A stretch of DNA of 64,000 nt, from positions 18,776 to 82,775 of the forward strand of contig JAQXBA010000131.1 in the NCBI GenBank assembly GCA_029252625.1, given 5' to 3'. The stretch is from Opitutia bacterium. GTDB lineage: Bacteria; Verrucomicrobiota; Verrucomicrobiia; Opitutales; Coraliomargaritaceae. Below the pieces are notes generated by a model. It saw nothing but the letters and a program-made list of their open reading frames with translations, made no database searches and was not told the origin of the DNA. Position numbers and translations under genes: made by a program. Shown here in pieces: positions 54,084 through 62,301 of this stretch (position 1 is the first letter of the stretch; every line of letters begins with the position of its first letter).

Positions 54084-54818
54084 TTAGGCGTTGCTGGCGG
54101 CGGCCTGTGCTTCGAGTTCGATACGATCGGCCACGGTGCTGGAGAAATTCTCCAGTTCAACCACTGAGATCTTGGTTTGTAGCAACAAATAGTTGTAGCC
54201 GAACACTGCAGGGATTGCCACTAACAGACCTGCAACGGTGGTCAACAAAGCACCAGAAACACCGGGCGCGAGGCTCTGCAAACTGGCCGACCCAGCCCCG
54301 GCCATACCGCCGAAAGCATCCATCACCCCCCATACCGTGCCGAGTAAGCCGAGAAACGGCGCACCAGTGACGATCGAACCAAGCAGCACCATCTTACTTT
54401 CGTAGCGGATAATCTGTTCAGCAAGCCCACGTTGAATCGCATTTTCAACATGCCCCATGCGCAAAGTCGCTCGTTGCGTATCAGCATCGACCAGATTGCC
54501 ACCGTAACGGAAAAATGCTTCCAGCGCGTCGCGCACAATATTGTAGTAGGGTCCACTGCCCTTACCTGGCCTCTCCGGAGGCAGGTCGAGCAAGTGCGAC
54601 TCTTGGCTTAGAAGGCGCTCATAGCGCTTATTTTGAGAGCGCAAGCGAGACAGATCCATATACTTCCCAAACAGCACCGACCAGGCGATAATGCTACAGA
54701 CCATCAGCACCAGTACCACGATCTTGCCAGCAAAATTCGACTGACCAAAATAAGTAAAAACATTGGGGCCGCCAGCGGCCTGCAAGAGAAGTGAATCAAA
54801 TATAGTGATTAAGCTCAT
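54084..54818 (-). CDS. MotA/TolQ/ExbB proton channel protein
   Basis: 244 residues without a cleavable signal, unlike the ExbB of the TPR cluster. Three helices: ~25-48 (FAGKIVVLVLMVCSIIAWSV), ~147-170 (GSIVTGAPFLGLLGTVWGVM) and ~188-212 (VSGALLTTVAGLLVAIPAVF). The layout and the long cytoplasmic loop follow TolQ/ExbB. First gene of the operon. Confidence 0.94.
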   Translation of the reverse strand: MSLITIFDSLLLQAAGGPNVFTYFGQSNFAGKIVVLVLMVCSIIAWSVLFGKYMDLSRLRSQNKRYERLLSQESHLLDLPPERPGKGSGPYYNIVRDALEAFFRYGGNLVDADTQRATLRMGHVENAIQRGLAEQIIRYESKMVLLGSIVTGAPFLGLLGTVWGVMDAFGGMAGAGSASLQSLAPGVSGALLTTVAGLLVAIPAVFGYNYLLLQTKISVVELENFSSTVADRIELEAQAAASNA

Positions 54819-55004
54819 TTTCTAAAAATGCATAGAGGTATATCTTTGACAGACTCTCATTAACAACAGGCGTTCAAATCCCTGCCAGCATAAAACCTAA
54901 TTCTCCTAAAAAACCTTTTAATCGTTCTCTCAGAATTTGATTTGCCCGCACACAATCAGCGGCCTACAGATTGGTCATCAAGCATTCCCAAAAAGATCAT
55001 ATTA

Positions 55005-56114
55005 ATGGATAGCAACACACTGACTGTACAAGAACTCAAAGCCAAGGCCCATGCAGCCAGTTCGAAAAAGGCTCTGATCGGCATCGATGGCTTCGTCGAC
55101 AAGATCGTACACCCTGTCGATCAGCGCTCTGGCCCGGGCGATCGATACACTCCGATTGCGACTATCGCCGATTTTGGCGCACGGATCAGCTCCGCAGCCG
55201 GCAAAAGTGCCAATATTGAACTCGCTCCAATTCTCGAAAAACTCGGTGGCAACGGCCCGATCATGGCCAGCGCACAATGCGCCCAGGGCCTGCAAGTACG
55301 CTACCTCGGCGCGCTCGGAAAGAGCACCATTCACCCCATTTTTACTGAATTCGCGCAACAGACCAACGCCGTATCAATCGCAGATCCCGGCATCACCCAC
55401 GCCGCAGAATTTTCCGACGGCAAGATCATGCTCGGCTCGATGGCCAGCCTCGAAGAGATCAACTACCAACTCATCGTCGGTGCAATGGGCGCAGATGAAT
55501 TACATAACAGCTTCGCCGAGGCCGATCTCATCGCAATGGTCAACTGGACCATGATTCCTTACCTTTCCGAAGTCTTCAACGACTTCTTAGAGCATCTACT
55601 CCCGACGATACCCGAGAACAAGGATCGTATTTTCTTCTTCGATCTAGCTGACCCTCAAAAACGCTCAAAGGAAGATCTACTCGAAGTGTTGAACATTTTT
55701 GGCAAATTCGAAGCCTTTGGTAAGGTCATCCTCGGACTCAATCTCCGCGAAGCGGAGCAAGTGGACGCACTGCTAGGCTTTGAGCCAATCGAAAATACTC
55801 CAGACAACCTGCAAGTGCTGGCTGCACGTATTCGCAAGACGCTCAAGCTCGACACGCTCGTCGTGCATCCGACACAGGATGCAGCTTGCGCGACACCAGA
55901 GGGCACCGCCTACGTCAAAGGACCTTTTTGCGAGTCGCCACAGATCACAACTGGCGCCGGTGATCACTTTAACTCAGGGTTTGCCACTGCCCGCCTCATC
56001 GGACTGTCTCCAGTTGCGGCACTGACCGTCGCCGCGGCCACCTCTGGCTTCTACGTCCGCACCGCCAAGAGCCCATCACTCGATGAGCTCGCCGAATTTA
56101 TCGCTACCTGGTAA
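55005..56114 (+). CDS. PfkB-family carbohydrate kinase
   Basis: 369 residues from ATG 55005 (MDSNTLTVQELKAKAHAASS). The C-terminal PfkB signature with the catalytic Asp is ITTGAGDHFNSGFATARLIG; the N-terminal region GIDGFVDKIVHPVDQR and KLGGNGPIMASA align with ribokinase-type substrate loops. The sugar phosphorylated cannot be set from sequence. It precedes tmk by 6 bp, so the two are likely cotranscribed. Confidence 0.88.
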   Translation: MDSNTLTVQELKAKAHAASSKKALIGIDGFVDKIVHPVDQRSGPGDRYTPIATIADFGARISSAAGKSANIELAPILEKLGGNGPIMASAQCAQGLQVRYLGALGKSTIHPIFTEFAQQTNAVSIADPGITHAAEFSDGKIMLGSMASLEEINYQLIVGAMGADELHNSFAEADLIAMVNWTMIPYLSEVFNDFLEHLLPTIPENKDRIFFFDLADPQKRSKEDLLEVLNIFGKFEAFGKVILGLNLREAEQVDALLGFEPIENTPDNLQVLAARIRKTLKLDTLVVHPTQDAACATPEGTAYVKGPFCESPQITTGAGDHFNSGFATARLIGLSPVAALTVAAATSGFYVRTAKSPSLDELAEFIATW

Positions 56115-56120
56115 CTACTC

Positions 56121-56750
56121 ATGACTGGACTTTTTATTACATTCGAAGGCACCGAAGGCTGCGGGAAATCTACCCAGATCAACGCCCTTGCCGCTCGCCT
56201 ACAAAACCAAGGCCAGCAGGTGCTGCAAACCCGTGAACCTGGCGGCACACCGCTAGGCGAAGCCGTGCGCAACTTGCTCCAACACGATAAAGCGGGCGCA
56301 GGTATGTCGCCCGAAGCGGAGCTACTGCTGTTCACTGCCAGTCGCGCACAGTTGACCCGTGAGCGTATCCTGCCCGCGATCGCTAAAGGCGAGATCGTCC
56401 TCTGCGACCGATTTATGGACTCCACCACTGTCTACCAAGGCGTTGCCCGACAAATTGACTCCCAGGCCGTGGCGGCGATCAACCGCTTTGCCGTCGGCGA
56501 AGCTCGGCCAGATCTGACCATCCTCATCGATTTGTCCCCCGAAGTTGGCATGGCTCGGGTGCACGCGCGCTGCGATGGCGAGCTCGATCGGATCGAGCAA
56601 GAAGCCATCGAATTTTTCCAAGCCGTGCGCACAGGCTACCTCAAACTCGCTGAGTCAGAGCCAGAGCGTTTTCTAGTGCTCGATGGTAGTGCATCCGTAG
56701 AGACACTTGAGCGACAGATATGGGCAGCGGTGCAGCCACGGTTGGGCTAG
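56121..56750 (+). CDS. tmk: Thymidylate kinase
   Basis: 209 residues, the normal length. It phosphorylates dTMP to dTDP. P-loop at 10-17 (GTEGCGKS), the dTMP-site DR-type region LCDRFMDSTTVYQG and the motif TREPGGTPLGEAVRNLL are present. Confidence 0.97.
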   Translation: MTGLFITFEGTEGCGKSTQINALAARLQNQGQQVLQTREPGGTPLGEAVRNLLQHDKAGAGMSPEAELLLFTASRAQLTRERILPAIAKGEIVLCDRFMDSTTVYQGVARQIDSQAVAAINRFAVGEARPDLTILIDLSPEVGMARVHARCDGELDRIEQEAIEFFQAVRTGYLKLAESEPERFLVLDGSASVETLERQIWAAVQPRLG

Positions 56751-56757
56751 GTGCGCG

Positions 56758-56870
56758 TCTAGAGCTGGCCTCTAGAATAAAAAGAGAACTCTATGCCCGA
56801 GCGTTTTTTTATGTGAGACAGGCATTCTTGCCTGTTATTCTAAAATGAACAGATAGGAATGTCTGTATCA
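56758..56870. other. Intergenic hairpins after tmk
   Basis: TCTAGAG/CTCTAGA (56758-56776) lies 8 bp after the tmk stop and may act as a weak terminator. ACAGGC/GCCTGT (56818-56835) and ACAGA/TCTGT follow. The second pair has the look of an intergenic repeat element rather than a gene. Confidence 0.35.
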
Positions 56871-56921
56871 CATTCCCAACAAAGCGTTCAGCGTTCGCGA
56901 AATCCGCAAAGGCACAAGGCA

Positions 56922-57191
56922 CTAATCCCGATCTTCGCGTTGCTCGCGCTCTTTAGCGACGTTGACCGTTAACTTACGGCCCGCAAATTCCTGACCATCC
57001 AATTGACGAATCGCTTCATCCGCACCTTCCGAGTCTTCCATAGTGACAAAGCCAAAGCCACGAGGGCGGCCGCCACCTGGGCGAGTCACGATGATTGCTT
57101 CTTCAACCTCACCGCAGTTTGAGAAGATCTCACGCAGATCATCACCAGTGGCATCGAAAGAAAGATTTCCTATATAAAGTCGTATGGACAT
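56922..57191 (-). CDS. RNA-binding protein, single RRM
   Basis: 89 residues made of one RNA recognition motif with RNP2 LYIGNLSF (residues 5-12) and RNP1 RGFGFVTM (~45-52), and a charged tail. Small RRM proteins of this type are common in Verrucomicrobiota and cyanobacteria and may act as RNA chaperones. Confidence 0.95.
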   Translation of the reverse strand: MSIRLYIGNLSFDATGDDLREIFSNCGEVEEAIIVTRPGGGRPRGFGFVTMEDSEGADEAIRQLDGQEFAGRKLTVNVAKEREQREDRD

Positions 57192-57358
57192 AATTTTATA
57201 AAATTAAACGTTATAAGTTGCAGTTGTATATTGGGTTAACCCCGAATACAGGTTGAAAAAGTGCATAACTGGCGCAGGACACAACCCTATTTTAAAAACG
57301 ATTCGGATTTGCTAATTGCAAGCGCCAAGGATTCCGTCACTGCACTTCCCTGTTTTCC

Positions 57359-59125
57359 GTGAAAAATACTAAAACCACTAAGCACAGCACCATTCTACGG
57401 GTGTCCGCATATCTGTTTCGCTACAAGCGCCTATTTTGGCTCACCATCGGGCTTGCCGCCGGCATGACCCTAATGGAAATCGCCGTGCCCTATGCGATCA
57501 AAGTCATTCTCGACGACATCGAAACTACCGGTGCGCTGACTGGCCTGTTCTGGGGAGTCGGCATCATTGCCTGTCTCTATATTGGCAGTGAGATCTTCAA
57601 CAGCCTGCGTATACGCGTCAATAACACGCTCGAGCAGCAAGTGTTGCTGGAAATGCGCCGCGACCTACACTCCAAGCTTCTACGCCTGCCAGTCTCCTTC
57701 TACGATCAACGTAAGAGCGGCGAAATCTCCTCGCGCGTGATCGAAGACGTCTCCGCCGTCGAACGCGCCCTGCTCGACGGCACTGAGCAAGGCACTGGTG
57801 CCATCCTCAAAATCGTCGGCATCACCATCGCCCTTTTTGTGATGCAACCCGCCCTCGCATCGTGCGTCTTTCTGCCCGTACCGATCCTCCTGATCTGCGG
57901 CGTGTCCTACTCCAAGCGCTCCCGCATCGTCTGGAAAGGCGTGCGCGAAAGTTCGGGCGACTTAAACAGCCTGCTGGTCGAAGATATCCAAGGTAACCGC
58001 CTGATCCAGACCTTCGGCCTGCAAAAGCGCGAATCCGCCCGCTTCGAGCAACGCGCCGAGGACCTCAAGTCCAAAACGCTCAAGGCCATGTTTCGCTGGT
58101 CGCTCTATAGCCCCGCCACCACACTGATTACCAAGCTCGGCTTTCTCAGCATCGTCGGCTTCGGCGGCTACCTCGTGCTTAAAGATGCCAGCGGCTTCAG
58201 TATGGGCAAGCTCCTCGCATTCTTTCTTTACGCCAACATGCTCTATCAGCCAATCGCACAGCTGCACGGCTTGAATCACCTCATTGCCGCAGGCCGCGCT
58301 TCCGGTGAGCGCGTGTTTGAAGTGCTCGACGCGGCGGTCGATGTCGATGAACCCGCCGAGCCCACCCCACTGCCCGCAGGCACAATCGAAGTCGCCTTTG
58401 AAAACGTCCAATTTGAATATCCGAGTCGCCCCGCAGTGCTCTCTGATCTGAACCTCACCCTGGAAGCCAACCAAGTCACCGCCCTAGTCGGCCATACCGG
58501 AGCAGGTAAGTCTACCATCGCCAATCTCGCGATGCGCACGCACGACATCACGCAAGGCAGCGTCAAACTCAACAGCGTAGACATCCGCAATATTTCCCTC
58601 AGCGAGCTGCACAATACGGTTGGCCATGTCGCGCAGGACCCCTTTCTGTTCGAAGGCAGCGTGCGCGATAACTTACTGCTCGCCAAACCCGACGCCGACG
58701 ATGCAGAGGTCACCCATGCCCTCGAACAAGCATGCGCTCACGAGTTCGTCAACGCCCTGCCCGAGGGACTCGACACCAACATCGGCGAAAAGGGCATTCG
58801 CCTCAGCCAAGGAGAAAAACAACGCCTCACAATTGCCCGCGTATTACTGAAGAACCCACCCTTCGTCATCCTAGACGAAGCCACTGCCAGCGTCGACACC
58901 ATCACCGAGCGCAAAATTCAGCTGGCACTCGATCATTTAGTCGAGCAGCGCACTGTGCTCGTCATCGCGCACCGCCTCTCGACCGTGCGTCGCGCCAACA
59001 AAATCGTCGTCCTCGAAGCAGGGAAAATCATCGAATCTGGCACGCACGAGGCCCTACTTCGCGAAGACGGACAATACGCCAAGCTCTGGAATCACCAAAG
59101 CGATTTGATTCCCGAGCACAGTTAA
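57359..59125 (+). CDS. ABC exporter, fused membrane and ATPase domains (MsbA-like)
   Basis: 588 residues starting at a GTG. A six-helix membrane domain (~20-310) is followed by an ATPase domain with Walker A GHTGAGKSTIANL, signature LSQGEKQRLTIARVLL and Walker B FVILDEATASVD. Homodimers of this class export lipids, peptides or drugs; no neighbour indicates the substrate. Confidence 0.92.
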   Translation: MKNTKTTKHSTILRVSAYLFRYKRLFWLTIGLAAGMTLMEIAVPYAIKVILDDIETTGALTGLFWGVGIIACLYIGSEIFNSLRIRVNNTLEQQVLLEMRRDLHSKLLRLPVSFYDQRKSGEISSRVIEDVSAVERALLDGTEQGTGAILKIVGITIALFVMQPALASCVFLPVPILLICGVSYSKRSRIVWKGVRESSGDLNSLLVEDIQGNRLIQTFGLQKRESARFEQRAEDLKSKTLKAMFRWSLYSPATTLITKLGFLSIVGFGGYLVLKDASGFSMGKLLAFFLYANMLYQPIAQLHGLNHLIAAGRASGERVFEVLDAAVDVDEPAEPTPLPAGTIEVAFENVQFEYPSRPAVLSDLNLTLEANQVTALVGHTGAGKSTIANLAMRTHDITQGSVKLNSVDIRNISLSELHNTVGHVAQDPFLFEGSVRDNLLLAKPDADDAEVTHALEQACAHEFVNALPEGLDTNIGEKGIRLSQGEKQRLTIARVLLKNPPFVILDEATASVDTITERKIQLALDHLVEQRTVLVIAHRLSTVRRANKIVVLEAGKIIESGTHEALLREDGQYAKLWNHQSDLIPEHS

Positions 59126-59198
59126 ATCATACACTTAGCGGACCGCACAGAGCCTCACCGTAGTGTATTTCGACCCAGCCACGCTTTACTTTTGTCCC

Positions 59199-59228
59199 TT
59201 GACGCACTTTTTCGTCACCGACTATATT
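59199..59228 (+). promoter_or_regulatory. Candidate promoter of the HPr gene
   Basis: TTGACG (59199-59204), an 18-bp spacer and TATATT (59223-59228), about 95 bp before the HPr start. Inferred from consensus. Confidence 0.45.
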
Positions 59229-59323
59229 ACAATTTGACAAAATAGATTTCTTTGTTTTTCCGGAAAAATTTGATTACCACTTGCCTTTAATGCCACTGAG
59301 ATCTTTCCTGCTGACTATCATTC

Positions 59324-59629
59324 ATGACAACACCAGAAACCAGCGATTCCAACGAAACCCTCAGCAAAGAACTTGTCGTCCAGAACAAGATGGGCATCCA
59401 TGCCCGTCCTGCAGCGATGATCGTGCGTATCGCCAACACTTATGCCGGTGAAGTGTGGGTGGATAAAGATGATGAACAAGTGAATGGTAAAAGTATCATG
59501 GGGCTGATGATGTTGGCGGCCGGCAACGGTTCGAAGCTGACGATTCGCACCGAGGGTCCAATCGAAACTGCCGAGAAGATGCTACTCGACCTCGAAAATC
59601 TGTTCGCTCGACGCTTCGAAGAAGCTTAA
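59324..59629 (+). CDS. HPr family phosphocarrier protein
   Basis: 101 residues, slightly longer than HPr (~85) because of a 13-residue N-terminal extension. The phosphorylatable His26 lies in NKMGIHARPAAMIV, and the regulatory serine equivalent to Ser46 is Ser57 in NGKSIMGLMMLAAGNGS, implying control by an HPr kinase. No PTS enzyme I or sugar permease gene is nearby, so the role may be regulatory. Monocistronic with a strong terminator. Confidence 0.94.
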   Translation: MTTPETSDSNETLSKELVVQNKMGIHARPAAMIVRIANTYAGEVWVDKDDEQVNGKSIMGLMMLAAGNGSKLTIRTEGPIETAEKMLLDLENLFARRFEEA

Positions 59630-59657
59630 ATCGACAGCCACTTCGGCAAGCTAAAAC

Positions 59658-59689
59658 AGCCCCGCGCACTAACACGACGGGGCTTTTTT
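59658..59689 (+). terminator. Terminator of the HPr gene
   Basis: A 7-bp stem AGCCCCG/CGGGGCT followed by six T. Confidence 0.9.
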
Positions 59690-60049
59690 GTGCTTCATCG
59701 TCATTACCGGCTAAAGGAGAGGAGGGCGACTCGCCCTCCTATGCAGCAACACTGCAGTAACACAGGAGCAATGCAGCCGACTCGCCTACACCGCTCTCGC
59801 GCTCAGCCCATTGCTCTCAACTGGGGCTATTTAGGGCACAGCACAGCGCCACGTCAGATTAATCTTTGACTCCGATCCGGTTTTTAAACAGATATTTATT
59901 CGAGCGATCACAGGCACCATGCTGATCAACACCGAGCTACTCAAAACCGAAAAGGCACCCAGCAAAATTGTCACCAGCGCTGGATTCATTCAAGTCGAAC
60001 CACTTGCCGTCAACAGCACTCACCCTCACGGTCACACTCTCTACAGTCG
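59690..60049. other. Intergenic stretch without a gene
   Basis: Apart from a near-perfect inverted repeat GGAGGGCGACTCGCCCTCC (59721-59739) nothing is recognised. A plus-strand frame from 59919 overlaps the TPR gene and is not credible. Confidence 0.5.
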
Positions 60050-60913
60050 ATGCCAGTTAGACTCCAATTATTCCACTCAGCTCTCGCCTTATTTAGCGCC
60101 ATCGCGTTCAGCACTGGCCTGGCTGCTCAGACCAAGCAATCCAACCTCGATACCGAGCGCCTGCTCGACATCAGTCAGCGCGAGCAAAAGATCTACCAAC
60201 AGCTCGCCGCCGACCCTGAGTTTTATTCCGGCGACGACCTCGAACGCCACCTGAACGAACTCATCTTATCGTACCGCAACTATCTTGCTGAAAACCCTGA
60301 CGACCTCAGCGCGCTAATACTCTACGGAAAACTACTACGCCGTATTGGTAAAAACGACGAGGCCTTTAAAGCCTTTCTCAGGGCCGACGAACTCGATCCG
60401 CAAATCGCAGTGGTGAAACAACAGATCGGCAATCACCTCGCCGAGACCGGTAAAGGCAAAGCTGCGCTCACCTTCACCCTCAACGCCATCACGCTTGAAC
60501 CCGAGGTGCCGGCTTACCACTACGCTCTCGGCGAGATTCTCTACAGCTTTCGCGAGTCGTTTATCGAGCAAACAGTCTTTAGCCGTGACGCCCTCGACCG
60601 CGAAATGCTTAAAGCCTTCCAAACTGCGGTGCGCCTAGAGCCAGACAACTTCGACGCACAAATGCGCCTCGGCGAGGCCTATTATGACCTCGCCAGCCCT
60701 GACTGGAAGGCAGCACTGCTACATTGGAACAAAATTCGCAAGAACAGCCCCAACGATGACTTACTGCGCCGGCAGATCCTCGATCTCCACAAGGTGCGCG
60801 TGCTTGGTAAGCTCGGGCGCAGCCAAGAAGCCACAGCACTCGCAGCCAGCATCGTGCAACCCAGCCTGCAGCAATCCAAACAGCAAGTCCTCGACGAAAT
60901 GCGTGTGTTTTAG
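60050..60913 (+). CDS. Secreted TPR protein
   Basis: 287 residues with a signal peptide (HSALALFSAIAFSTGLAAQ) and four or more tetratricopeptide repeats, e.g. SALILYGKLLRRIGKNDEAF then KAFLRADELDP, and VPAYHYALGEILYS. A periplasmic assembly or scaffold role is likely but unknown. It converges on tRNA-Arg and the ExbD pair. Confidence 0.85.
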   Translation: MPVRLQLFHSALALFSAIAFSTGLAAQTKQSNLDTERLLDISQREQKIYQQLAADPEFYSGDDLERHLNELILSYRNYLAENPDDLSALILYGKLLRRIGKNDEAFKAFLRADELDPQIAVVKQQIGNHLAETGKGKAALTFTLNAITLEPEVPAYHYALGEILYSFRESFIEQTVFSRDALDREMLKAFQTAVRLEPDNFDAQMRLGEAYYDLASPDWKAALLHWNKIRKNSPNDDLLRRQILDLHKVRVLGKLGRSQEATALAASIVQPSLQQSKQQVLDEMRVF

Positions 60914-60923
60914 CAACTTAAGC

Positions 60924-60998
<75 letters not shown>

Positions 60999-61153
60999 AG
61001 ATCAAAGTGGGCTAGATTTGTGACTAGCTGGATGGGGTCAATGGGAAAAGCGGCTAGGACTTAGATAAACTCGACCTTTAGGCCACTAACGTAGCCTGAC
61101 AAATGCCACGTCTGCAAGCGTTCTGATTACGCGGCAATAATCATTCGTTACCT

Positions 61154-61597
61154 TCAAGTATCATCGCCCAAGGCGAAGTTGACTGCCTGTATCCCAGCGC
61201 GGGAGCAGGCATCCATCACCTTAACGATCTGCGCATGCGGCACGACATCTGCCGGCGAGATGGTGACAATCGCTTCGACCTTATTCGCGCTGCTGGCTTC
61301 GCGAAAGCGGCTCAGCATGTTAGCGAGTTCATTCAGCTGTGACAACTCTGGAGCATCATACGAATAGTCGTTAACCAAAACTTGGCCGTCAGAGCGAATT
61401 TCAATGATCTGCTCATCCGGTAAATCCAACGGTTCGGTCTGCTCGACCGTGCCGGGCAACTGAAACGAAAGATCGGCCTCCTGCTGCTCCAAAGTGGACG
61501 CCACCATGAAGTAAATCAGCAGCAAAAAAACGACATCAATCATTGGCGCGATCGGCACCCCACCCATCTCGTCGGCTCGTTTCTTAAATTGTGCCAT
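61154..61597 (-). CDS. ExbD/TolR protein, second of an orphan pair
   Basis: 147 residues from ATG 61597 (MAQFKKRADEMGGVPIAPMI); a frame to 61666 overlaps the upstream ExbD gene. The pore Asp is in IAPMIDVVFLLLIYFMVAST. The periplasmic domain (DEQIIEIRSDGQVLVNDYSY, VVPHAQIVKVMDACSRAGIQ) closely parallels copy 2 of the TPR cluster. No ExbB gene adjoins it. Confidence 0.92.
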   Translation of the reverse strand: MAQFKKRADEMGGVPIAPMIDVVFLLLIYFMVASTLEQQEADLSFQLPGTVEQTEPLDLPDEQIIEIRSDGQVLVNDYSYDAPELSQLNELANMLSRFREASSANKVEAIVTISPADVVPHAQIVKVMDACSRAGIQAVNFALGDDT

Positions 61598-61611
61598 TTT
61601 GCAAATCGATT

Positions 61612-62025
61612 CTAGCGAGCTTGGTAGGTGGCATAAATCACTTCGTAAGCGCCGACTTCGGCACACGAGCGGAGCACCGCTTTAATCGTGTGGTAAGGAG
61701 TGGCGCGGTCGGCGCGGAGGTGTATAACTAACTTAGGATTCTCGAGCAAGGACGCCTTGATCGCTATCTGCATGGCTTCGAATGTCTGTGGTTGTGCGCC
61801 TAAGTAAACTTGGCCTGCAGCATCGAGCGAAATGGTACCACGGTCGGCAAGGTCTTGGGGAACATCGCTAGATACAGACTCTGGTAAGTCCAACTTTACT
61901 TGACGGTCCGCTTGCGCAAGGGTGCTCACCGTCATAAAGAACACCAATAGCAGAAAGACCATATCGATCATCGGCGTCATCGGAAATTCTTCTTCCGGAG
62001 GGCGTATAGATCGACGGCGGGCCAT
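61612..62025 (-). CDS. ExbD/TolR protein, first of an orphan pair
   Basis: 137 residues; pore Asp in MTPMIDMVFLLLVFFMTVST and a periplasmic domain with DRGTISLDAAGQVYLGAQPQ and KLVIHLRADRATPYHTIKAV, which parallels copy 1 of the TPR cluster. It precedes its partner by 14 bp. No channel protein is encoded upstream, where the next gene is the OmcB-like protein. Confidence 0.93.
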   Translation of the reverse strand: MARRRSIRPPEEEFPMTPMIDMVFLLLVFFMTVSTLAQADRQVKLDLPESVSSDVPQDLADRGTISLDAAGQVYLGAQPQTFEAMQIAIKASLLENPKLVIHLRADRATPYHTIKAVLRSCAEVGAYEVIYATYQAR

Positions 62026-62242
62026 GCGTTAAATTCGAAAGTTGGCTACGAATTAGAAATAAATATAAAACGCGTACAAAACTAGTCAATATTTGAGTCC
62101 ATAAATACAGTTAGAGAATCATACACGAACCGCTAAAATCTGACCAAGTAACTGGATTTTTCAACAACTGAACCAATCGGATCGGCATGGATCAGAGCAA
62201 CGCATACGCTTGCGGCCAATGCGCTCTACCTGCACGGCCGAA

Positions 62243-62278
62243 CAAAAAAAAAGAGGCGCCCGCAATGCGGGAGCCTCT
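62243..62278 (-). terminator. Terminator of the OmcB-like gene
   Basis: The minus strand has AGAGGCtCCCGC pairing with GCGGGcGCCTCT across ATT, followed by nine T, 23 bp after the stop. Confidence 0.9.
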
Positions 62279-62301
62279 GCAAACTTTAAGCGTAGCAGAT
62301 C

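Noticed and set aside
59721..59739. GGAGGGCGACTCGCCCTCC inverted repeat as a mobile element end
   Set aside because: No transposase, no target duplication and no second end; it resembles small intergenic palindromes near 46180 and 46335 and may be a short dispersed repeat.
59919..60254. 111-codon plus-strand frame before the TPR gene
   Set aside because: Overlaps the signal peptide region of the TPR gene in another frame and has no family features.
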